DNA from: Actinomycetota bacterium
GTDB taxonomy: Bacteria > Actinomycetota > Thermoleophilia > Gaiellales > Gaiellaceae
Assembly: GCA_013816245.1 (NCBI GenBank)
Contig: JACDEU010000018.1
Coordinates: 1 to 46,262, forward strand
Direction of reading: 5' to 3'
DNA length: 46,262 nucleotides
Shown here: piece after piece, positions 8,143-16,315 of the stretch
How positions within the stretch are numbered: the first letter of the stretch is position 1
Layout: each line of letters starts with the position of its first letter
Translations under genes and position numbers: made by a program
The notes under the pieces: model-generated
What the model saw: only the letters and a program-made list of their open reading frames with translations
Told to the model about the DNA's origin: nothing
The model's database searches: none

Positions 8143-9259
8143 CGCAGATCTTCGAACGCAGCGCCTGAAGCCTCCCGTCGTGCACCAGCTCAGCAAGGAG
8201 CAGGCCAGGCGCATTGCGGTGCGCGCGCAACTACTCGACGCGCCTCGGCCGCGGAAGCTCCTCGACGTGGTGCAGCAGCTGACGCTGCTGCAGATCGACC
8301 CGACAGCAGCCGTTGCGCCGAGCGCGGACCTTGTCGCCTGGAGCCGCCTTGGTTCGGCGTACCAGCTCGCGCACCTCCGACAGGCCCTCGAGGAGGACCG
8401 CACGCTGTTCGAGCACAACGCGCTCGTGCGGCCGATGAATGACCTCGGGCTGATCCTTGCAGGAGCGCGGACGGCACGTAGCCGCGATCGCACGGCCTGG
8501 ATCCGTGACAACGATCGCTTTCGGCGCGACATTCTGAAGCTGCTCCGAAAATCTGGGCCGATGACTTCACGCCACATCCCGGATACGTGCGCCGTGCCGT
8601 GGGCCTCAACCGGGTGGACGAACAATCGCAACGTCACGCAGATGCTGGAGTTCCTGATCATGCGCGGCGAGGTCGCGATCGCCGGTCGCGTGGGGCGGGA
8701 GCGGCTATGGGACTTGCGCGAGCGGGTGTACCCAGCCGACGTCGTCGTCCCGGCGGTAGACGAGGCGCGCCGGCTCAGGAACGAGCGGCGGCTCGCCTCG
8801 CTCGGCATCGCCCGGCAGAAGCGAACCGCCATGCCGCTCGAACCGGTCGAGGTCGGCGAGGCCGGTGAGCCGGCCGTGGTCGAGGGCACCACGGGCGAGT
8901 GGCGCGTCGACCCTGCCGCGCTCGGCCAGGACCTCGAGGGGCGGACAGCGCTGCTGTCGCCTTTCGACCGGCTCGTCTACGACCGGGTCCGTGCTCAGGG
9001 GCTGTTCGACTTCGAGTACACGCTCGAGATGTACAAGCCCGTGGCCAAGCGCCGCTGGGGATACTTCGCTCTTCCTGTCCTCCACGGCGACCAGCTGGTC
9101 GGGAAGGTGGACGCCATCGCCGATCGCAAGGTCTCGGTGTTGCGGGTCAACGCGATCCACGAGGATGTGAAGTTCACCCGCACGATGACCAAGGCCGTGC
9201 ACGGCGAGCTGGAGGACATGGCTTCCTGGCTCGGGCTTGATGCGGTCGAGCAGGCCTAA
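8102..9259 (+). CDS. YcaQ/AlkX-type winged-helix DNA glycosylase family protein
   Basis: The product matches the HTH_42 family that includes E. coli YcaQ and Streptomyces AlkX/AlkZ, which unhook interstrand crosslinks and alkylated bases. LDVVQQLTLLQIDPT carries the QxD catalytic-type motif, and PFDRLVYDRVRAQGLFDFEYTLEMYKP with KRRWGYFALPVLHGDQLVGKVD is the conserved C-terminal core. The start is uncertain. The ATG at 8102 overlaps the preceding gene by 41 bases, while an in-frame GTG at 8180 begins just before the domain. A second member of the family lies at 10262-11485. Confidence 0.85.
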   Translation: MRTRRDTSAGAKADADLRTQRLKPPVVHQLSKEQARRIAVRAQLLDAPRPRKLLDVVQQLTLLQIDPTAAVAPSADLVAWSRLGSAYQLAHLRQALEEDRTLFEHNALVRPMNDLGLILAGARTARSRDRTAWIRDNDRFRRDILKLLRKSGPMTSRHIPDTCAVPWASTGWTNNRNVTQMLEFLIMRGEVAIAGRVGRERLWDLRERVYPADVVVPAVDEARRLRNERRLASLGIARQKRTAMPLEPVEVGEAGEPAVVEGTTGEWRVDPAALGQDLEGRTALLSPFDRLVYDRVRAQGLFDFEYTLEMYKPVAKRRWGYFALPVLHGDQLVGKVDAIADRKVSVLRVNAIHEDVKFTRTMTKAVHGELEDMASWLGLDAVEQA

Positions 9260-10161
9260 GGACCGAGCAGTTCCTCGATCACCCGTCGGGCGCTCAGCCG
9301 CCAGCCGAAGCGTCGGCTGTCGATAGCTCCCTCGACATCGCCTGCCCTCGTGCCTTTCTCGAGCGTTATCAATGCTTTCCAGAGCGCCCAGCCGCGGGCG
9401 CGGATCCACGTGTCTTTGTCCAACGCGAGCCGGTTCCGGAATGCGTCTCTGGCCTCTCCGAAAAAGAACGTCCATGCGACGGTCAGGTCGCACGCGGGAT
9501 CACCAACCGCCGAGCAGCCGAAATCGATGATCGCGCTCAAGCGACCGTCGATCACCAGCAAGTTGGCAGCAGTGACGTCTCCATGGATCCAGACGCCGGC
9601 TCCCTGCCATGTCGTAGCGAGGGCTGCCTCCCACAACGTCGTGGCCGCGTCCACGTCGATCACGGTGCACAGGTTTGCAATCGTCGCTCTCGTTTCCGTG
9701 TCGTAGGTGGTGAGAGGTCCGCCACGGAAGAAGCTGTGCGCACCGGGCTCCGGGCCAGCTGCCGGGCGGATCTCGTAGAGGGCCGCGAGGAAGTCGGCGA
9801 GGTCGTTCGCGAACGCCGTGGGGTCCTCAACCCGATCGATAGTGGCGTGTCGCCCCGGAAGCCACCGGTAGACGGACCACGGCCTCGGGAACCCGCTCCC
9901 CGGCGTGCCCTTCGCCAGGGGCTGAGGGATCGGAAGCGGCAGTTGTTGCGCGAGGACCGGCAACCACCGGTGTTCCTTCTCGATCTGCGGGACGTACCCG
10001 TCGGCACTCGGTAGTCGAACTGTCAGATCTTCGCCGAGCCGGAAAGTTGTGTTGTCCCACCCGTCGAGCTCGACCGGCGTGACCGGAAGGCGTGCCCACT
10101 CGGGGAACTGAGCAGCGACGAGCCGGGAAACGACCTCAGGCGTAATTGCCTCTTTCTCCAC
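9256..10161 (-). CDS. Aminoglycoside phosphotransferase (APH)-family kinase
   Basis: This 301-residue protein has the APH/choline-kinase catalytic core: WIHGDVTAANLLV (the Brenner-type HxDxxxxN loop) and AIIDFGCSAVGDPACDLTVAW (the metal-binding IDFG motif). The N-lobe LDGWDNTTFRLGEDLTVRLP fits the nucleotide-binding lobe. Members phosphorylate diverse small molecules, and chromosomal copies often have no drug phenotype. The GTG start is preceded by no clear SD. It is convergent with the first YcaQ-type gene, overlapping by four bases. Confidence 0.9.
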   Translation of the reverse strand: MEKEAITPEVVSRLVAAQFPEWARLPVTPVELDGWDNTTFRLGEDLTVRLPSADGYVPQIEKEHRWLPVLAQQLPLPIPQPLAKGTPGSGFPRPWSVYRWLPGRHATIDRVEDPTAFANDLADFLAALYEIRPAAGPEPGAHSFFRGGPLTTYDTETRATIANLCTVIDVDAATTLWEAALATTWQGAGVWIHGDVTAANLLVIDGRLSAIIDFGCSAVGDPACDLTVAWTFFFGEARDAFRNRLALDKDTWIRARGWALWKALITLEKGTRAGDVEGAIDSRRFGWRLSARRVIEELLGP

Positions 10162-10261
10162 TAAGGATCGATGACTTCCGGCTGTCGGCTAGGTCTATAC
10201 GTCAACATCGACACGGAGGAAAGCAATGGGAGCTATACACGTACTGCTCGATCGTCTTTCT

Positions 10262-11485
10262 TCACGGGCGGGTCAGAAAGAGCCGCTTCTCGGTACCGAG
10301 GTGGGATGCCCACTCGAGGCGGTTCGCGCCTGCGAAGCGCAGGTAAGCGCGGAGCGCGTCGCGCATCGCGTCCACGAACCCATCAGCGCGGCTTGGCGCG
10401 AAACCGTCCTCCCACCAGACATCGAGCACGTGGACGCGGTTGTCGGTCCGGTCGATCCGCGGCTCGATCCGGCCGACGAACCGGTCACGGAAGACGATCG
10501 GCAGCACGTACCAGCCCCAGCGGCGTTTGGCAGGTGGGAGAAAGAGCTCCCAGACGTAGTCGAAGTCGAAGAGGCTCCGAAGAAGGGCGCGGTCCCAGAT
10601 CAACGGATCGAAAGGGGGAAGGAACGCGACGGAGGGAGGCGGTTCCGGCGGCGCTTCCAGCAGCTCCACGTCGCTGTCGAGGACGAGTCGCTTGCCGCGC
10701 ACGCCCTCCACCTCGACAGGAACGAGCTCTCCGCGTTCGACGAGCTCCTCGCGTAGCGCGCTCCGCCCCGGGGTCCCCGGCCAGCGCGGGTCCGGCTTCG
10801 CAGGGCCGAGACCGCCGAAGACGTCTCCAGCGCCGCCCCCGACGCCGAGCAGACCGTGGGCTCGGTAGCGCGACAGGAGCTTGTGCAGGAGCTGTTCTCT
10901 CAGCGGGACGTTGCGCGTGAGGACGTCGGCCGGTAGCAGCCGCTCGATGAGGTCGTAGTACCGGCGGTTGCCCTCCCGACGCGCGAGGCCGAGCACGCCC
11001 GTGACGGCGTACGCCTCGAGTACCGCGCGTACGCCGTTTGTCGGCATCCCGAACCAGTCGGTCGTCTTCCCATGCGCGCGATCGAAGTCGAGCGACGACA
11101 GAGGGCCCTCCGCGCGGATCCGCTCGAACACCCGCTCGGCCACCTCTGCGTTCTCGCTGAGGACGCGCGGTGAGTTCCGGCTCAAGGTTCCACGGAACCA
11201 CGCGAACTCGCTTGCCGGGACGAGGGAGAGTCCCTTGTTGTACGCCTCGAAGATCTCGCGACGTTCGTAGAGCAGGTCGCACCAGGCCGGGTCGTAGTCG
11301 GCGACGCGCGCGTGCAGTACGAGGTCGTGCGTTCGACCGGCAACCGCCAGCGGGTCGAACTGGATCGAGCCGAGCTTGTGTAAGATCTCGAGCACGGCAT
11401 CGGAGCCTCCCTCGAGAGACCGCGCTGGCGCGAGGAGGTGCCGGGCAACGAGAAAACGGCGCGCAGCCTCAGCGGCGATCCTCAC
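10262..11485 (-). CDS. YcaQ/AlkX-type winged-helix DNA glycosylase family protein (second copy)
   Basis: This is a second HTH_42-family protein of 407 residues. LHKLGSIQFDPLAVAGRTHDLVLHARV contains the QxD motif (QFD) and the family's RTHDLV segment. The C-terminal core PFDPLIWDRALLRSLFDFDYVWELFLPPAKRRWGWYVLPIVF corresponds to the same block in the copy at 8.1-9.3 kb. The two copies are clearly paralogous but diverged, so they may recognise different lesions. The start is the GTG at 11485, and the gene is divergent from the ArsR gene 50 bases away. Confidence 0.87.
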   Translation of the reverse strand: MRIAAEAARRFLVARHLLAPARSLEGGSDAVLEILHKLGSIQFDPLAVAGRTHDLVLHARVADYDPAWCDLLYERREIFEAYNKGLSLVPASEFAWFRGTLSRNSPRVLSENAEVAERVFERIRAEGPLSSLDFDRAHGKTTDWFGMPTNGVRAVLEAYAVTGVLGLARREGNRRYYDLIERLLPADVLTRNVPLREQLLHKLLSRYRAHGLLGVGGGAGDVFGGLGPAKPDPRWPGTPGRSALREELVERGELVPVEVEGVRGKRLVLDSDVELLEAPPEPPPSVAFLPPFDPLIWDRALLRSLFDFDYVWELFLPPAKRRWGWYVLPIVFRDRFVGRIEPRIDRTDNRVHVLDVWWEDGFAPSRADGFVDAMRDALRAYLRFAGANRLEWASHLGTEKRLFLTRP

Positions 11486-11523
11486 CCGGAGAACGCTAGC
11501 CGCCCCGTTGCCCTTCCTCTCTC

Positions 11524-11547
11524 ATACTGAACTCAATGGTTCAGTAT
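11524..11547. promoter_or_regulatory. Palindromic operator overlapping the ArsR start codon
   Basis: ATACTGAAC (11524-11532) and GTTCAGTAT (11539-11547) form a perfect 9-bp inverted repeat around TCAATG, whose last three bases are the ArsR start codon. A symmetric site of this size at the start of an ArsR gene is the expected autoregulatory operator. It also dictates the first residues, MVQY. The transcript may be leaderless, since no SD fits upstream. Confidence 0.7.
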
Positions 11548-11850
11548 CTTCATACAACCGTCGATCGCGCCTTCGCGGCCCTCGCCGACCCCAACCGCCG
11601 TGCCATGCTCGAACGGCTTGGCGCCGGCAGTGCGACGATCAGCGAGCTCGCCGAGCCCTTCGGCATGTCGCTGACCGGGATGAAGAAGCACATCCGGCTG
11701 CTCGAGGAGGCGCAACTCGTCACAACTGAGAAGGTCGGCCGTGCCCGCAGTTGCACGCTCGTGCCCTATGCATTCGAGGGCATCAGCACGTGGCTGCAGC
11801 GGCTCGACCGCTTCGCGCAGGTCGTCGAACGCACGAAAGGAGCACGATGA
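11536..11850 (+). CDS. ArsR-family transcriptional repressor (SRPBCC-associated)
   Basis: This 104-residue winged-helix regulator has the profile FAALADPNRRAMLERLGAGSATISELAEPFGMSLTGMKKHIRLLEEAQLVTTEKVGRARSCTL. There is no metal-binding CxC pair in the recognition helix, so it is of the non-metal type commonly paired with AHSA1/SRPBCC genes. Its stop overlaps the following SRPBCC ATG. It probably represses this two-gene operon through the palindrome at its start codon. Confidence 0.9.
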   Translation: MVQYLHTTVDRAFAALADPNRRAMLERLGAGSATISELAEPFGMSLTGMKKHIRLLEEAQLVTTEKVGRARSCTLVPYAFEGISTWLQRLDRFAQVVERTKGAR

Positions 11851-12272
11851 GCACTACCGTCACAACCCCGAACGAGCTCGAGATCCGCGTCGAGCGGGTC
11901 TTCGACGCACCACGCACGCACGTCTTCTCGGTCTGGACGGATCCGCAGCTGATCCCCGAATGGTGGGGCGACGGCACGGTCGTCGAGGAGATGGACGTCC
12001 GTCCCGGCGGCACCTACCGGTTCCGCACCGCGTACGGCGTCGTCGAAGGCGAGTTCCGCGAGGTGGAGCCGCCCGAGCGCCTCGTGCAGACGTTCCAGAA
12101 CCATCTGCAGACACTCGAGTTCGAGGAGCTCGGCGAGCAGACGAAGCTGACGCAGACGATGCGCTTCGAGACGACCGAGCAGCGCGACACGACGATGCAG
12201 TACGGCGTCGAGGAGGGCGCGAAGCAGGGCTTCGAACGTATCGACGCGCTGCTGCAGAAGATCGCAGCGTGA
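11847..12272 (+). CDS. SRPBCC/AHSA1-domain protein
   Basis: This is a 141-residue helix-grip protein: RVFDAPRTHVFSVWTDPQLIPEWWG, then VRPGGTYRF, FREVEPPERLVQTF, and the C-terminal helix GAKQGFERIDALLQKI. These are the signature blocks of the AHSA1 (Aha1 C-terminal-like) family. The start is the ATG at 11847, overlapping the ArsR stop (ATGA) and preceded by AAAGGAG. Function and ligand are unknown. Confidence 0.9.
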   Translation: MSTTVTTPNELEIRVERVFDAPRTHVFSVWTDPQLIPEWWGDGTVVEEMDVRPGGTYRFRTAYGVVEGEFREVEPPERLVQTFQNHLQTLEFEELGEQTKLTQTMRFETTEQRDTTMQYGVEEGAKQGFERIDALLQKIAA

Positions 12273-12284
12273 GCCAGGGAGCTC

Positions 12285-12502
12285 GCAGAGCCCTCTTCCG
12301 GAGTCGAACCGGAGACCCCCTCCTTACCGGAGCGTTCCCGGCAATCGGTGGCAACTGCTGGCAAGCGTTTTGGCTTGTTTACGTGCCTTTCGCAGCCCGG
12401 CTGGGCTGCGGCTCTTGCTACCAGTTGCGACCCTGGGGCTCCATAAGGGCTCCATAAGCGCCCGCGGATCGAGCCGGCCCGTCGCTGCCGACAAGGGAGC
12501 CC
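12285..12502. repeat. Direct repeat copy A: tRNA-Thr 3' half plus adjacent integrase-like tail
   Basis: About 215 bases are shared with 41583-41800 in the same orientation. The first 44 bases differ by one substitution and one base of a C-run. The rest is diverged but alignable (for example TTGGCTTGTTT and CGCTGCCGACA in both). On the minus strand the block reads into AYGALMEPQGRNW-stop (stop at 12418-12420), which resembles the C-terminus of tyrosine integrases that abut tRNA genes. This fills most of the gap between the AHSA1 gene and hypF. I see no intact gene in it. Confidence 0.65.
12289..12328 (-). pseudogene. tRNA-Thr(GGT)-like 3'-half fragment, copy A
   Basis: Read on the minus strand, GGTAAGGAGG (anticodon GGT and the 3' anticodon arm) is followed by a perfect T-arm TCCGG-TTCGACT-CCGGA and an acceptor 3' strand AGAGGGCT. 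The D-arm and the 5' acceptor strand GCCCTCT are absent. This is a tRNA end such as integrases leave at an attachment site, not a functional tRNA. Confidence 0.65.
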
Positions 12503-12571
12503 TACATGGCCGCTTTGCGGCGAATCGAATGAACGCCCCCCCACAGGTGGTCTTGGGTGAACGAAGGAGCG

Positions 12572-14707
12572 CTAGAAGTGGATCGTCCGGGCAGCTACCG
12601 CCGCTTGGCCGTAACTGATCCCCCCGTCGTTCGGCGGTACCCGCCGGTGCGAGAGCACGCGGAAGCCGAGCTCGTCCAGGTGGCGGCGCGTTGAGGCGAG
12701 CAGGCGAAGGTTCTGGAAGCTCCCTCCGGAGAGGACGACCGTCCGTGGCTCGGCGGCATCGGCACAGGCCGCCGCTGCGGCGGCGGCCACCGTTTCGTGG
12801 AACGCGGCGGCGATTTCTACACCGGCCCGGCCGTCAGCGAGGTCGGCGTAGACGAGCGCGACGAGCTCCGCGCCTCGGCCGAAGACCCAGGGATAAGGCC
12901 GCGCCTCGACCTCGCCCGCGAGCGACTCGAGCTCGATCGCCGCCTGCCCTTCGTACGTGACCTCGTTACGGACGCCGAGCAATGCCGCTACCGCGTCGAA
13001 GAGGCGACCCATACCCGAGGAGAGCGGCGCGTTCACTTTCAGGCTTTCGCGGACGACTTCCCAGCGCTCGAACGGGACGGGCAGCCCGCTCAGCTCCAGA
13101 TGCATGGCGGCGATTCGCCACGGCTCGCGGATGGCGGCCTCGCCGCCCGGCAGCGGCACGGGGTCGAGGTGCGCGATCCGCTCGAAGGAGCCGAGGTCGC
13201 AGCGGAGCAGCTCTCCGCCCCACAGTGTCCCGTCCGTGCCGTAACCCGTGCCGTCGAAAACGAGCGCGAGCGCCGGGCCGACCTCGCCGTGCTCGGCCAG
13301 GCAGGCGGCGGCGTGCGCGTGATGATGCTGAACCCCGATGAGCTCGGCTTCCTGCTCGAGGGCCCACTTGGTGGCGAGGTACTCGGGGTGGAGGTCGTGC
13401 GCGATGACGCGCGGGTCGACACCGAGCATGTCCACGTACAGCCGGAGGTCGGTGAGAAAGGCGCGGTAGGCAAGCTCCGTGTCGAGGTCCCCGAGGTGCG
13501 CCGAGAGGAAAGCCTCGTTCCCGCGCGCGATGCAGAAGGTCGCCTTGAGCTCGGATCCTGCGGCGATGATCGGCCGCGCCGCCGGCACCGGGAGGGCCAG
13601 CGCCGTTGGTACGAAGCCACGCGAACGGCGCAGCGGAAACGCGGCGCGCACAACGGAGTCCTCGCAGCGGCGGTGAACCGGGCGGTCGTGGGCGAGGAAC
13701 GCGTCGGCGATATGCGCGAGCCGTTCCTCGGCTTCGCCGTCTTCGTACGCGATTGGCTCGTCGGAGCGGTTTCCGCTCGTCAGTACTAGGACGCCGCCGA
13801 AGTCTTCGGCCAAGAGGTGGTGGAGCGGGGTGTACGGAAGCATCACGCCGAGCCACGGGACACCCGGCGCGACGGAATGGGCGACGGGGGCGTCCGTGCG
13901 GCGCTTGACCAGAACGATCGGCCGCTCGCGCGAACGCAGGAGCTCGTCCTCCTCCGGTCCGATGTCTGCAAGCAGCTCGGGACGCTTGGTCATGAGTGCA
14001 AACGGCTTGTCCTCGCGGTGCTTGCGGCCGCGGAGTTGCGCCACCGCCTCTTCGTTCGCGGCATCGCATGCGAGGTGATATCCGCCGAGCCCCTTCACTG
14101 CGAGAATCGCGCCGCCGCGGAGCAGGTCGATCGCATCATCGAGGCTCATCGACAGCTGCGGGCCGCACACCGGACACGCGATCGGCTCCGCATGGAAACG
14201 CCGGTCGGCCGGGTCTTCGTACTCCCGACGGCAGTCGACGCACAGCGGGAACCCTGCCATCGTCGTGTTCGGGCGATCGTACGGAACGCGCTCGACGATC
14301 GTGAACCGGGGGCCGCACTGCGTGCAGTTCACGAACGGATAGCGGTAGCGGCGATCGGCCGGGTCGAAGAGCTCACGCAGGCACTCGTCACACGTGGCGA
14401 TGTCGGGCGGGATCAGGGCGGTGCGGCCCGTGGCGGCGCTCTCGGCGATGGTGAAGTCGGATTCGCCTCGAGGGGAAACGGGCGTCGCGCTCACCTCGTC
14501 GACCCGCGCGAGAGCCGGGGCCTCGCTCGCGAGCGCCAAACCGAAGTCGTTCAGGCTGCGCGCCTCGCCCTCTGCCTCGATTACGACTCCCGCCCCATCG
14601 TTCAGCACGAACCCGCCGAGCCGATAGCGCTCGGCCAGGCCGTAGACAAAAGGACGAAAGCCGACGCCCTGGACGACTCCTGTCACTCGGTATCGTCGGC
14701 GCTCCAC
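12572..14707 (-). CDS. hypF: [NiFe]-hydrogenase maturation carbamoyltransferase HypF
   Basis: HypF converts carbamoyl phosphate into the thiocarboxamide on HypE that becomes the active-site CN ligands. All domains appear in order: acylphosphatase (TGVVQGVGFRPFVYGLAERY, residues ~8-27), two zinc-finger blocks (CDECLRELF ... CTQCGPRFT and CVDCRREY ... CPVCGPQ, ~105-185), the YrdC-like domain (GGAILAVKGLGGYHLACDA), and the Kae1-like domain (GVQHHHAHAAACLAEHG, VFDGTGYGTDGTLWGGE, VLSGGSFQN). The 711-residue length is near the usual 750. The start is the GTG at 14707. A 65-bp relic matching its codons for EVTYEGQAAIELE lies at 41.45 kb. Confidence 0.97.
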   Translation of the reverse strand: MERRRYRVTGVVQGVGFRPFVYGLAERYRLGGFVLNDGAGVVIEAEGEARSLNDFGLALASEAPALARVDEVSATPVSPRGESDFTIAESAATGRTALIPPDIATCDECLRELFDPADRRYRYPFVNCTQCGPRFTIVERVPYDRPNTTMAGFPLCVDCRREYEDPADRRFHAEPIACPVCGPQLSMSLDDAIDLLRGGAILAVKGLGGYHLACDAANEEAVAQLRGRKHREDKPFALMTKRPELLADIGPEEDELLRSRERPIVLVKRRTDAPVAHSVAPGVPWLGVMLPYTPLHHLLAEDFGGVLVLTSGNRSDEPIAYEDGEAEERLAHIADAFLAHDRPVHRRCEDSVVRAAFPLRRSRGFVPTALALPVPAARPIIAAGSELKATFCIARGNEAFLSAHLGDLDTELAYRAFLTDLRLYVDMLGVDPRVIAHDLHPEYLATKWALEQEAELIGVQHHHAHAAACLAEHGEVGPALALVFDGTGYGTDGTLWGGELLRCDLGSFERIAHLDPVPLPGGEAAIREPWRIAAMHLELSGLPVPFERWEVVRESLKVNAPLSSGMGRLFDAVAALLGVRNEVTYEGQAAIELESLAGEVEARPYPWVFGRGAELVALVYADLADGRAGVEIAAAFHETVAAAAAAACADAAEPRTVVLSGGSFQNLRLLASTRRHLDELGFRVLSHRRVPPNDGGISYGQAAVAARTIHF

Positions 14708-14821
14708 GCCGCTTAAGGTAACTCCGCCAATGAGGGCGCTCGAAAGGAGCGGGTGTGACGGTTGGAAAGCGGCTCCGCCTTCGGGGAAAGCGCCTGTGCG
14801 CCGACTGCGCGGGTGAGAGTC

Positions 14822-15202
14822 CTAGCGGGTGGAGCGGGAGACGGACTTGCGGGTGTCGAGGGCGACGAACTCGCCGTAACGGCTGAGAAAGACTTCGAGC
14901 GTCGAGCGGGCGCGTGCTAGGGCCTTCGACCGCCGGTGTAACTCCTCCATGCCAGCCCGGGTTAGTTGGTAGATCCGCCTGTTCGGTCCGGCCTGCGACG
15001 GCTCCCACGCGGAGTGAACGAATCCGTCTCGCTCGAGTGCGCGAAGTGCGCGATAGAGGCCGCCGGGATCGTCGCCGGCGAACCCGAGCGGGCGGAGACG
15101 CTCGAGCAATTCGTATCCGTGAGCAGGCTGCTCGCGCAGGAGCAACAGCAGGCAGGGGCGGAGAAAGCTCTTCGGGAGCGCCGGCGCGTTCTCAGTGTGC
15201 AT
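14822..15202 (-). CDS. PadR-family transcriptional regulator
   Basis: The 126-residue winged-helix protein has LRPCLLLLLREQPAHGYELLERLRPLGF followed by GGLYRALRALERDGFVHSAWE and RRIYQLTRAGMEELHRR, the PadR signature. The start is the ATG at 15202, overlapping the end of the upstream HTH gene by about 11 bases. Together with that gene, the CooC-like gene and a hydrogenase protease it forms a minus-strand operon beside hypF, so it may regulate the hydrogenase locus (inference). Confidence 0.85.
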   Translation of the reverse strand: MHTENAPALPKSFLRPCLLLLLREQPAHGYELLERLRPLGFAGDDPGGLYRALRALERDGFVHSAWEPSQAGPNRRIYQLTRAGMEELHRRSKALARARSTLEVFLSRYGEFVALDTRKSVSRSTR

Positions 15203-15551
15203 GTTGAACCCGTTCCTCGAGGCAGCGGGCGGCCTCCTCGGGCGAGTCATGACACCAGCAGTCGGCGTCGCACTCGCCGTGCCCAGGCCGCGTCAGGTCG
15301 GCGAACTCTTCCGCGAAGGTGCGCTTGCCCAACTCGATCCCGACCTCCGTCAGGCTGAACTCCTCGCCTGTGTACTCGAGATAGCCCTCGTCGACGAATC
15401 GTTGGAGATACGGACCGAGCGTTGCGGCAGGGACGGCCAGGAAGCGCGCCAACTCGACGGCGGATGGTGTCTCGCCAAGGCCCTCGGAGCGCATCCAGTA
15501 CATTGCCTGGAGTACCTCCTCGCGAACTCTGAGCGCGTCGAGCTCGCTCAT
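15192..15551 (-). CDS. Winged-helix regulator with a Cys/His-rich C-terminal tail
   Basis: The 119-residue protein has an N-terminal helix-turn-helix (TPSAVELARFLAVPAATLGPYLQRFVDEGYLEYTGEEFSLTEVG) like DtxR or MarR-type wings. It ends in GHGECDADCWCH, four potential ligands within twelve residues, with a further Cys near the C-terminus. That tail looks like a metal or Fe-S site, so this may be a metal- or redox-responsive switch. Its ATG overlaps the stop of the Sec-CooC gene (ATGA), which ties it to metallocentre assembly. Confidence 0.7.
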   Translation of the reverse strand: MSELDALRVREEVLQAMYWMRSEGLGETPSAVELARFLAVPAATLGPYLQRFVDEGYLEYTGEEFSLTEVGIELGKRTFAEEFADLTRPGHGECDADCWCHDSPEEAARCLEERVQHAH

Positions 15552-16300
15552 CGTGACCCTACGAAGTCGCGGGCGAGCTTGCCGATCGCCTCGATGGCGG
15601 GCGAGTCCGGATCGAAGTCGAGTGGTGCCACTCCGGCGCGCTCGGCCGCCGAGAGCTTGTCGTCGAACGGGATCACGCCTGCGAGCTCGAGCTTGTGCTG
15701 CGCAGCGAACTCCTCCACGGCAGCGAGATCCCGCTCATCGCGGATCTTGTTCGCGACGAGCGAAACCCGTTCGAGCCCCAGATCCTTCGCGAGCGCGGCC
15801 ATACGGCGCCCGGTCTCGAGCGACTTGAAATACGGCTCGACGACGGCGAGCAGCCCATCCGCGTAACGAGCGGTCCCCCGTGAGAGGTGCTCCGGCGATG
15901 CTTCCGTGTCGAGGATGCAGACATCCTCGTCCGGGGCTGTCTCGATGACGCTACGCTCGGTAGCGTGCATGCCGCACAGTCACCCTGTCCCCGCGTGCTG
16001 CGGGTGGGCCATCACGAGCAGGGTCACGCCGTCCGGGCCCCGGACCGAGTGCGACGCACAAATCTCCTCCAGCGTCTTCGTCAGGAGCGCTCCGCCGTTC
16101 GAGCGGTCGACGAGATCCCGGGGCAGCGTCGGCATCGCGCTCATCTGCTCCTGCGGGATGCCGAGGGTGAGGGCGAGGTTCGGGTTCGAGTCCCCGTCGA
16201 TCGCCAGCACACGCCGGCCGTCGCGAGCGAGCAGGCGCGCCATCGTCCCGGAGATCGACGTCTTGCCCGACCCACCCTTGCCTGCGACTGCGAGCTTCAT
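15548..16300 (-). CDS. CooC-like nickel-insertion ATPase, probable selenoprotein (in-frame TGA at codon 107)
   Basis: This is a MinD/ParA-type P-loop ATPase. The P-loop with the deviant Lys is AVAGKGGSGKTS, followed by VLAIDGDSNPNLALTLGI and the switch CILDTEASPEHLSRGTARYADGLLAVVEP, which is diagnostic of CooC, the ATPase that inserts Ni into CO dehydrogenase. A TGA at 15982-15980 interrupts the frame, yet conserved CooC sequence continues directly after it. The residues are GTG-[TGA]-LCGMHATERS, so the TGA and Cys109 form the position of CooC's CxC metal-binding motif (Cys112/Cys114 in C. hydrogenoformans CooC1, from memory). A SECIS-like hairpin follows. The full length of 250 codons fits the family. 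It lies 15 bases downstream of a hydrogenase protease. If the TGA is not read as Sec, the gene is split in two. Confidence 0.8.
15945..15970 (-). promoter_or_regulatory. SECIS-like hairpin downstream of the in-frame TGA
   Basis: On the minus strand ACGCTAC-CGAGC-GTAGCGT forms a perfect 7-bp stem (15966-15960 with 15954-15948) closing a 5-nt loop with G at its second position. Three more pairs (ATG/CAT) extend it past one bulged C. The loop begins 21 nt after the TGA. Stem length, loop distance and the early loop G match the usual description of bacterial SECIS elements. Confidence 0.65.
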
Positions 16301-16315
16301 CGGGAAGAGCCTAAC

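Noticed and set aside
12797-13789. 330-codon plus-strand frame antisense to hypF
   Set aside because: It lies inside the HypF catalytic domains and has no family features; GC-driven shadow frame.
15980-16300. Short separate protein ending at the TGA at 15980
   Set aside because: Without the downstream half it is a P-loop domain lacking the switch and base-recognition parts. The downstream frame is conserved CooC sequence in the same register, so one recoded gene is the better reading. A broken gene remains the alternative.
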